Source: Megascapheus bottae
Taxonomy: Eukaryota > Chordata > Mammalia > Rodentia > Geomyidae
DNA: 64,000 bases
Direction of reading: 5' to 3'
Assembly (NCBI GenBank): GCA_024803745.1
Contig: JANJXV010000193.1
Location: 1,240,001 to 1,304,000 of the forward strand
In this document: positions 51,995 through 61,370 of the stretch, piece after piece
Position numbering within the stretch: position 1 is the first letter of the stretch
Layout of the letters: each line of letters begins with the position of its first letter
The notes under the pieces: model-generated
The model's input: the letters and a program-made list of their open reading frames with translations, nothing else
Database searches by the model: none
Told to the model about the DNA's origin: nothing
Made by a program: the position numbers and the translations under genes

Positions 51995-52678
51995 TTGAAA
52001 ATGGGAGCAAGATTACTACTAAATACGATTATAGTATTTCAGATATAACCAACCTAGACCTCTGTAGCTGGCAGACACTAGATGTTCACAAGTTTTGATT
52101 GGTATTATCACTCTTTCTTTTTGTGCACTTACAGACTAGCCTAATACAACCACTGATAAGCGATTTATACCCAAAACAATAAGCCTCTCAATCCAATCTC
52201 TATTGTCTTTAAGTCCCTCTGAGCCTAGAGAATAATTAACCACCTACATATACAATATTGCTCAACAGCCATCAAGTGTAGATCCGTGCAGTATAAGGGT
52301 TGAAAGACGAGCAGAGGTCCAGAGATAGAAAAAAAGAATGAGAGAGGTCAGGGGAGGTGCAAGAGGATTAACGTAGGAGTGTAAGAATATTGTAGTAATG
52401 AAGAAAAGTTATAGCATAAGGATAACTGACATAAGTTGGTAAGTAGGTAGCATATTTGAGTACAAAGTTTGGAAAGTATTAGAATAAAACTTATGTGTTG
52501 CTGCACGACTAGCTCTTAGCCCAACCAGTGGCCTCACAGTGGACCGTGGGTTGGATCTGTTTTTCTTGTCTACGTTGAGGGAAAGGGGTATTTCACAAGA
52601 TGCAGAAGCGAAGATTTCAGAAGCAAATGCTGTGAGTGAATTAGCTCGTAAAAAGCATTTTTATTTTCTTTTATCTTT

Positions 52679-52865
52679 CTGCCTGTCTTGGGGCTTGAAT
52701 TCAGGGCCTGAGCACTGTCCTCCGGTTTTCTCAAGTCTAGCCCTCTGCCACTTGAGCCACAGTGCCATATCTAGATTTTCTATCTATGTGGTACTGAGCA
52801 ATCAAACCCAGATCTTCATGGATGCTAGGCAAGCACTCTACCACTATGCCAAACTCTCAACCCTG
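52679..52865 (-). repeat. Dimeric ID-like SINE, reverse (spacer 7)
   Basis: Variants 'gtgccatatc' and 'cctccggttttc' as in spacer 6. Confidence 0.85.
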
Positions 52866-53106
52866 ACATAGTAATTATAAAGTCATCATCATCATCATCA
52901 TCATCATATCCAAATATCCTTTCTCCTACAAAGAATGAACACTTAACTGTGTCTAATGCTTTTTTTTAATTTCACTAATTCTTCTGTGTTTTTCCCTCTT
53001 GCATTTTTTACACATGACAGCAAAGCTAATCATCAGGAAAAAATTGATTAGGATACAGAAACCTAATAATATCCTAGTAGATTGACGTCAAAATATGTGC
53101 AAGATG

Positions 53107-53304
53107 CCCTGTGTGTTTGACCTAGTGGGAGAGTCCTTGGCTACCAAGCAGTAAGCCTCAGGTTTGATTCCTCATTACCACATACATAGAAAACGCTGCA
53201 AGTGGTGCTGTGGCTTGGTGGGACAGCTAAAGCCTAAAGAAAGCCCAAGAACAATGTTCACACTCTGAGGTCAAGTCCCAAGACTAGCAAAAACAAAAAA
53301 AAAT
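53107..53304 (+). repeat. Dimeric ID-like SINE, forward (spacer 7)
   Basis: Full linker; tail variant 'gtggcttggtggg'. Confidence 0.75.
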
Positions 53305-54345
53305 TCGACAAGGGGCAAAATGCAGGCAGAGAAGGCACTGTGAAGCAAATGTTTTGTAAAGGATGAGGGCAATATTGACCCTTAAGTTTGGATCTTACCT
53401 AAGAAAGGCTCCTTGAACCTGAGACCAGACTGGTAGTTGGGCCTAGTGGAAGACATTGGGATTGGACAAATAAGGTGTGCTGTATACTACATCCACATGT
53501 ATATTGTGAGACTGGAGGAGAGATTCAGCCTCCAGTATGTCTTTGGTGAGGTCTTTTGTGAGCAAGGATCTTTGGTCATTGGGCCCTGAAAGGTGACCCT
53601 GCCTCCCTCACAATGGAACAGAATATGGAACCCTGGTAACCAAGCCACTGTAACTAACAACCAGCTCAAGCCAGCTCACTTGGCCTGTGGCTCAGGAGGA
53701 AGAAAGATGTTGCTGTGCTGTTGCCAAAGGTCAGGAAACTCGAGTCTCAGGCATGGAAGTTGTGGATGTCTTACTCGAAGATGTACATGCTAGATCATTG
53801 CCAAGCCACAAATCCCGTATAACAGAACTTTCTCTAAGAAGAAGGCCAGGAAAATCCAGGGCAACCAGATGAGGTAAATTTCTAAGAAGAAATGTATTTG
53901 ACCCCATCATCCTCCCCACACACTACAACTTTCTTTTTTTTTCATTTTTTTATTGTAATTAGTAAAAGGGTTAGATGATATTTGCCAGATAGAAGGTGCA
54001 TTAATTCACATACATTGATACCCTTTCACATGTCTTGGTACCCATTTCCCTCCAACCACACCCCCACCCGTCTTGGTTTTCCCCCCTTCCCTATCAAATT
54101 TCAAATATCCAAATACAAACAAATTCAATATATCAGATAACAAAGTGAGATACTATACCAATATGGGATAACCAAGGGACAGCAAGCGAGATGAGAGACA
54201 ACATAGTACATTAAGGACAACAATCATTCATTATATGGCTTTTGTGTCAATATCCTGGAGGTCCTTTCAATTAGCTTCACATTATATGGCCTTATATATG
54301 GCCTTTTGCTCTATTGCCAATCTCTGCTAGTAGAGCCCAAGGTTT

Positions 54346-57300
54346 CTACTGATTATGACGAATGAGGGAAACCACTGAGCCTAAGTTCCTTTGAGTCTGG
54401 CTTACTTCACTTAATATGATTTGTTCTAAGTCTTTCCATTTCCTAACAAATGGGGCGATGTCATTCTTTCTGACAGCAGCATAGAATTCCATTGTGTACA
54501 AATACCACAACTTGTTGATCCACTCATCAACTGAGGGACATCTGGGTTGGTTCCATATCTTTGCTATGGTGAATAGTGCTGCAATGAACATTGTTGTGCT
54601 AGTGGGTTTAGTATGCCCTTGTTTCTGGATTGTTGGGTAAATGCCAAGTACTGGAATTGCTGGGTCATAGGGGAGTTGTATGTTTAGCGTTTTGAGGCAC
54701 TGCCGCACTGCTTTCCATAGTGGTTGAACGAGTTTGCCCTCCCACCAACAGTGTAGTAGTGATCCCTCCTGACCACATCCCCTCCAGCATCTGTTGTCAT
54801 TCGTTTTCCTGATCCTGGCCATTCTAACTGGAGTTAGGTGGAATCTTAGACTTGTTTTGATTTGCATTTCTTTTATGACCAGAGATGTTGAGCATTTCTT
54901 CATGTGTCTATAGGCCATTTTTGTTTCTTCTTCAGAGAAGACTCTCTTTAAGTCTTTGGCCCATTTTGTAATGGGATGGGTGTTACTTTGGAGGTTAGTT
55001 TTGGAGTGATTCAATTTTTTGAGTTGTTGATATATTTTAGATATGAGGCCTTGTTCCGTTGTTTGGGTGGTGAAGATCTTCTCCCACTCTGTAGGCTTCC
55101 TGATTAGTTTACTAGCTATATCCGTTGCCATACAAAAGCTCTGCAGTTTAATGCAGTCCCACTTATCCAGCCTTTCTCTGATTTGTTGTGATTCTTGGTC
55201 CTTATTAAGAAAGTTTCGACCTGTACCAAGGAGGCCTAGTGTATCTCCTATTCCTTCCTGTAAACTTTTCAGTGTGTCAGCTTTTACCTCCACGTCTTTG
55301 ATCCATTTGGAGTTAATTCTAGTGCAAGGTGACAAAGAAGGATCCAACTTTAGTTTTCTGCAGGTGTTTAACCAGTTCTGCCAACACACCTTGTTGAAGA
55401 GGCTATCTTTCTGCCATTCTATATTTTTGGCTCCCTGGTCAAAGATTAGGTGGCCATAGGTCTGTGGTTTAATATCTGGGTCCGCAGTTCTACTCCATTG
55501 GACTTCAGGCCTGTTCTTGTGCCAGTACCAAGCTGTTTTGAGAATTATAGCTCTGTAATAGAGCCTTAAGTTTGGAATTGAAATTCCTCCAGCGCTGTTC
55601 TTTCTGCTAAGAAGTGTTTTTGCTATACGGGGTCTTTTATTATTCCATATGAAATTTTGAATTGCCTCTTCTATGTCTTTAAAGAATGACATTGGGATGT
55701 TGATGGGTATTACATTGAATTTGTAGATAGCCCTTGGCAAGATTGTCATTTTCACAATGTTGATTCTTCCAATCCAGGAGCATGGGAGGTTTTTCCATTT
55801 CCTTAGTTCTGCTTTAATTTCCTTTTTTAGGGTTTTAAAATTTTCATCTAAACGGTCCTTTACATTCTTAGTTAAGCTAATTGCTAGGTACTTTATTTTC
55901 TTTGAGGCTATTGTGAAAGGAATTTCTTTCCTGATTATTGCCTCGTTCCTCTCAGTGTTGGCGTAAAGTAAGGCAGTTGATTTGTGAGGGTTGATTTTAT
56001 GGCCTGCTACCCTTCCAAAGCTTTGAATCAGCTCAAGGAGCTTGGGAGTAGAGTCTATAGGATTCTTTAAATACAGAATCATGTCATCTGCAAAGAGGGA
56101 TAGTTTTATTTCCTCTTTCCCTACTTGGATCCCCTTTATGCTTGCTTCTTGCCATATTGCACTGCCTAGGAATTCTAGTACTATGTTAAAAAGGAGTGGA
56201 GAGAGTGGGCATCCTTGTCTCGTTCCTGATTTTAGAGGGAATGGCTTTAGATTTTCACCATTAAGTATAATACTAGCAGTGGGTTTCTCATACACAGCCT
56301 TTATTACATTGAGAAATGTTCCATGGATTCCTAGTTTCTCCACATCTTTTAACATAAATGGGTTTTAGATCTTGTCAAATGCCTTTTCCGCATCTATTGA
56401 GACAATCATGTGATTTTATCCCTGCTCCTGTTGATGTGTTGAATTATATTAATTGATTTGTGTATGTTGAACCAGCTTTGCCTCCCTGTGATGAATCCAG
56501 TTTGATCATAGTGTATATTTTTTTGGATGAGTTGTTGTAGACGGTTTGCCAGTATTTGTTGAGAAGTTTTGCATCGATGTTCATCAAAGAAATGGGTCTA
56601 TAGATCTCTTTCTTTGATGAATCTCTGTCTGGTTTGGGGATGAGGGATATGCTGGCTTCACAGAATCAGTTTAGTAAAGAACCTTCATTTTCACTTTCGT
56701 TGAAGAGCTTGAGGAGTATTGGTGTGAGCTCTGCTTTGAAGACCTTATAGAATTCAGCTGTGAATCCATCTGGCCCTGGGCTCTTTTTAAGTGGAAGTTG
56801 TCTAATTTCCATTTCTATTTCAGAGCTTGAAATAGGCCTGTTGAGTTGGGTTAGCTCTTCTTGGTTCAGTGTGTGTATGTTAATATTGTCTAGGAATTCA
56901 TCCATTTCTTCTAGATTCTCAAATTTGTTGGCGTAAAGGTTTGAGAAGTATTCCCTCATGATATTCTGGATCTTGGTAATTTCTGTCGTGATATTACCAT
57001 TTTCATCTGCGATTTTGTTTATTTCGATATGCTCTCTTCTTTTTTTGGTAAGATTTGCTAAGGGCTTGTCAATTTTGTTAATTCTTTCAAGAACCAACTC
57101 CTTGTTTTGTTGATTCTTTCTATAGTTTTTTTTATTCCAAATCATTTAATTCTGCTTTGATTTTAATAATTTGCTTTCTCCTAATGGGTTTAGGGTTGGT
57201 TTGTTGCTCTTTTTCCAGGAGGTTAAGGTGAGACATTAACTAGTTGGTTTGCCATTTTTCCAACTTGCTGTTGTAGGCACTCAGCGCTATAAATTTTCCT

Positions 57301-58205
57301 CTGAGTACTGCCTTTGTTGTGTCCCTAAGGAGTTGATATTTGTGTGCTCCTTATTGTTAAATTTCATAAACAGTTGGATATCTGTTCTGATCTCTTCGAT
57401 TACCCATTGTTTTTGATTCAACAATGTGTGGTTCAGTCTCCATGAGTTACAGGGTTTTCTTTGGTGGAGATGTGTGTTCAGCTCCAATTTGATGCCTTTA
57501 TGGTCTGAGAGTGTGCATGGAATAATTTCAGTGTTTCTGAATCTGTCCAGGTTTGCTTTATGGCCTAAGATGTGGTCTATTTTGGAAAATGTTCCATGTG
57601 CTGCTGAGAAAAACATATATTGTGGTGTTACTGGGTGGAATATTCTGCAGATGTCTGTTAGATCTAGTTGGTCTATATAGTTGTTCAGTTCTAAGGTTTC
57701 TCTGTTGAGTTTTTGCCTTGTTGATCTGAGAGAGTTTTTACCTTGTCGATCTGTTGAGAGTGGTGTGTTAAACTCACCAACAATCACTGTGTTTCGATCT
57801 ATGTATGGTTTCAGTGTAAGTAAAGTTTGCTTGATGAAGTTTGGAGCTCCGGGATTGGGTGTGTAAATATTTAGGATTGTTATGTCTTCCGGGAGGAAAG
57901 ATCCCTTTAGTAGTATGTAGTAACCTTCTTTGTCTTTTCTTACTAATTTTAGTTTGAAGTCTATTGTATCTGATATGAGGATGGCAACTCTAGCCTGTTT
58001 ATGGGGGCAGTTAGCTTGATAGAGTTTATTCCAACCTCTCACTTTCAAAAGATGATTGTTTTTGGGTAAGATGTGTCTCTTGAAGTCAGCAGAAAGATGG
58101 CTCTTGCTTTTTGATCCAACTAGACAACCTATGCCATTTAATTGGAGAGTTAAGTCCATTGATATTGAGAGTTAGGATTGAGAGATATTTATTAGTTCCT
58201 ACCGT
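54346..58205 (-). pseudogene. L1 ORF2, copy 7, broken; 669-codon RT/C-terminal piece
   Basis: The ATG equivalent at 58205 is ACG. The endonuclease piece 58159-57287 (290 codons) carries an 18-base imperfect duplication at about 57729-57762. The piece 56355-54346 (669 codons) runs through RT ([13 protein letters not shown]) to the stop. In the zinc-knuckle-like motif the last Cys is Gly (HCWWEGK). RT start pieces (57145-56666) are separated by the shared stop and frameshifts. Confidence 0.92.
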
Positions 58206-58253
58206 TTTTAAAAGCTTTTAGTAGGGCCTGTGTCTTGACAGTTCTTGTGGTCC

Positions 58254-59437
58254 TTAGATGGTATGCAGTTTAGGTGCCATTTCTTTCCCTATATTGCATT
58301 TATTTTGGTTTTCTATGTATAGAGCATCTTTGAGAATTCTCTGTATTGTTGGCTTTGTTTCGACATATTGTTGCAGCTTTTCCCTGGAATGGAATGTTTT
58401 TATTGTTCCCTCAGTTATGAATGAGAGCTTAGCTGGCTACAGTATTCTTGGTTGGTAGTTATTTGATATAAGGGCATGACATATATGCTTCCAGTCACTT
58501 CGTGCTTGCATGGTCTCTGCTGAGAAATCTGGGGTTATTCTGATTGGTTTGCCTTTGTAGGTTACTGATCCCTTTTCCCTGGCTGCCTTTAGGATCTTTC
58601 CTTTCGTTTCTATTGATCCAGTTCGGATCACAATGTGGCGGTGGGATGTTCTTTTCTGGTCAGGTCTGTTTGGGGTTCTAAAAGCTTCTCGTATCTGGAT
58701 GGGCCTGCCCTTCTGGATATTTGGGAAATTCTCTGAGATGATTCCCTGAAGTATATTTCCAATACCATTGACCTCTTTCTCCATGCCCTTCTCAATACCA
58801 ACTAGCCTTAAATTAGGCTTCCTAATTGTATCTTGGACCTCCTGAAGCGCTCTCTCATATTTCCTAGATTTGGATTGACTCATTTTCTGTTCTTTATAAT
58901 ACCTAAATTATCTTCAGCCACGGGAATTCTCTCCTCTGCAATGTCTAACCTGCTATCAAAGCTATCTACTTTATTTTTCATCTCTCTTGCTTCTAATTGC
59001 TCACTTTTGATGCGTTGCATCCCTTGTTTTAGATCATGTATGGATTTCTTTATCTCCTTGATTTCCTTTTGAGTGGTTAGCTCAGTAGCTTTATTTTCTT
59101 TGGACATTTGCTGGAGTTTGGTCACGTTTTTATTTGTGGATTCTTTGAATTCATCCATCTTTCTTTGAAAAACCTTTATTATGGCCTCCTTTATGGCTTC
59201 TTCTTTTTCACTTATCACCTTGTTTTTGCTTTCCTCTTCTTCAGGTATGGCTTTCTCCATTATCTCTTTCTTTATATTTTCACATTTTTCATTAATGATG
59301 TTTATCAATTGCATTTGTGTAGCAATTGGAAGACTCTCCTCTAGGTTTGCCAGTGACTGTTGCATTGTCTGTTTACATTGGGTGGGGGATGTTGTTTCTT
59401 GATTTGACATTTTTCTTGAGTTTCTTGTTCTGCCCCT
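58254..59437 (-). pseudogene. L1 ORF1, copy 7, broken, start codon lost
   Basis: The codon at 59437-59435 is AGG instead of ATG; the next in-frame ATG is at 59410. Pieces 59410-58880 and 58883-58437 carry private changes (EKGMEKEVN, GMQRIKS). Confidence 0.92.
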
Positions 59438-60121
59438 TTGAAAATGGGAGCAAGATTACTACTAAATACGATTATAGTTTTTCAGATATAACCAACCTAG
59501 ACCTCTGTAGCTGGCAGACACTAGATGTTCACAAGTTTTGATTGGTATTATCACTCTTTCTTTTTGTGCACTTACAGACCAGCCTAATACAACTACTGAT
59601 AAGCGATTTATACCCAAACCAATAAGCCTCTCAATCCAATCTCTATTGTCTTTATGTCCCTCTGAGCCTAGAGAATAATTAACCACCTACATATACAATA
59701 TTGCTCAACAGCCATCAAGTGTAGATCCGTGCAGTATAAGGGTTGAAAGACGAGCAGAGGTCCAGAGATAGAAAAAAAGAATGAGAGAGGTCAGGGGAGG
59801 TGCAAGAGGATTAACGTAGGAGTGTAAGAATATTGTAGTAATGAAGAAAAGTTATAGCATAAGGATAACTGACATAAGTTGGTAAGTAGGTAGCATATTT
59901 GAGTACAAAGTTTGGAAAGTATTAGAATAAAACTTATGTGTTGCTGCACGACTAGCTCTTAGCCCAACCAGTGGCCTCACAGTGGACCATGGGATGGATC
60001 TGTTTTTCTTGTCTACGTTGAGGGAAAGGGCTATTTCACAAGATGCAGAAGCGAAGATTTCAGAAGCAAACGCTGTGAGTGAATTAGCTCGTAAAAAGCA
60101 TTTTTATTTTCTTTTATCTTT

Positions 60122-60308
60122 CTGCCAGTCTTGGGGCTTGAATTCAGGGCCTGAGCACTGTCCTCGGGTTTTCTCAAGTCTAGCCCTCTGCCACTTGAGC
60201 CACAGTGCCACATCTAGATTTTCTATCTATGTGGTACTGAGCAATCAAACCCAGATCTTCATGGATGCTAGGCAAGCACTCTACCACTATGCCAAACTCT
60301 CAACCCTG
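60122..60308 (-). repeat. Dimeric ID-like SINE, reverse (spacer 8)
   Basis: Ortholog of the spacer 1 element with 'gtgccacatc' and 'gcaagcactc'. Confidence 0.85.
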
Positions 60309-60547
60309 ACATAGTAATTATAAAGTCATCATCGTCATCATCATCATATCCAAATATCCTTTCTCCTACAAAGAATGAACACTTAACTGTGTCTAATGCT
60401 TTTTTTTAATTTCACTAATTCTTCTGTGTTTTTCCCTCTTGCATTTTTTACACATGACAGCAAAGCTAATCATCAGGAAAAAATTGATTAGGATACAGAA
60501 ACCTAATAATATCCTAGTAGATTGACGTCAAAAATATGTGCAAGATG

Positions 60548-60744
60548 CCCTGTGTGTTTGACCTAGTGGGAGAGTCCTTGGCTACCAAGCAGTAAGCCTC
60601 AGGTTTGATTCCTCATTACCACATACATAGAAAACGCTGCAAGTGGTGCTGTGGCTCGGTGGGACAGCTAAAGCCTAAAGAAAGCCCAAGAGCAATGTTC
60701 ACACTCTGAGGTCACGTCCCAAGACTAGCAAAAACAAAAAAAAT
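60548..60744 (+). repeat. Dimeric ID-like SINE, forward (spacer 8)
   Basis: Full linker present; private 'gaggtcacgtccc' in the tail. Confidence 0.75.
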
Positions 60745-61370
60745 TCGACAAGGGGCAAAATGCAGGCAGAGAAGGCACTGTGAAGCAAATGTTTTGTAAA
60801 GGATGAGGGCAATATTGACCCTTAAGTTTGGATCTTACCTAAGAAAGGCTCCTTGAGCCTGAGACCAGATTGGTTGTTGGGCCTAGTGGAAGACATTGGG
60901 ATTGGACAAATAAGGTGTGCTGTATACTACATCCACATGTATATTGTGAGACTGGAGGAGAGATTCAGCCTCCAGTATGTCTTTGGTGAGGTCTTTGGTG
61001 AGCAAGGATCTTTGGTCATTGGGCCCTGAAAGGTGACCCTGCCTCCCTCACAATGGAACAGAATATGGAACCCTGGTAACCAAGCCACTGTAACTAACAA
61101 CCAGCTCAAGCCAGCTCACTTGGCCTGTGGCTCAGGAGGAAGAAAGATGTTGCTGTGCTGTTGCCAAAGGTCAGGAAACTCGAGTCTCAGGCATGGAAGT
61201 TGTGGATGTCTTACTCGAAGATGTACATGCTAGATCATTGTCAAGCCACAAATGCAGTATAACAGAACTTTCTCTAAGAAGAAGGCCAGGAAAATCGAGG
61301 GCAACCAGATGAGGTAAATTTCTAAGAAGAAATGTATTTGACCCCATCATCCTCCCCACACACTACAACT

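Larger units (their letters stand above)
51995..53930. repeat. Array spacer 7
   Basis: Clade C; (TCA)8; near-identical to spacer 6. Private 'acagactagcc' at about 52131. Confidence 0.85.
53931..59437 (-). mobile_element. L1 copy 7, nearly complete, mosaic, inactive
   Basis: The 3' third matches copy 3, while the RT N-terminal region matches copy 6. Both ORF start codons are mutated. Confidence 0.95.
59438..61370. repeat. Array spacer 8
   Basis: Clade A like spacer 1 ('tgacgtcaaaaatatg', 'ccaagagcaatg', 'gtggctcggtggg'), though it is the farthest from it. (TCA)n has 7 triplets with one TCG. Confidence 0.85.
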
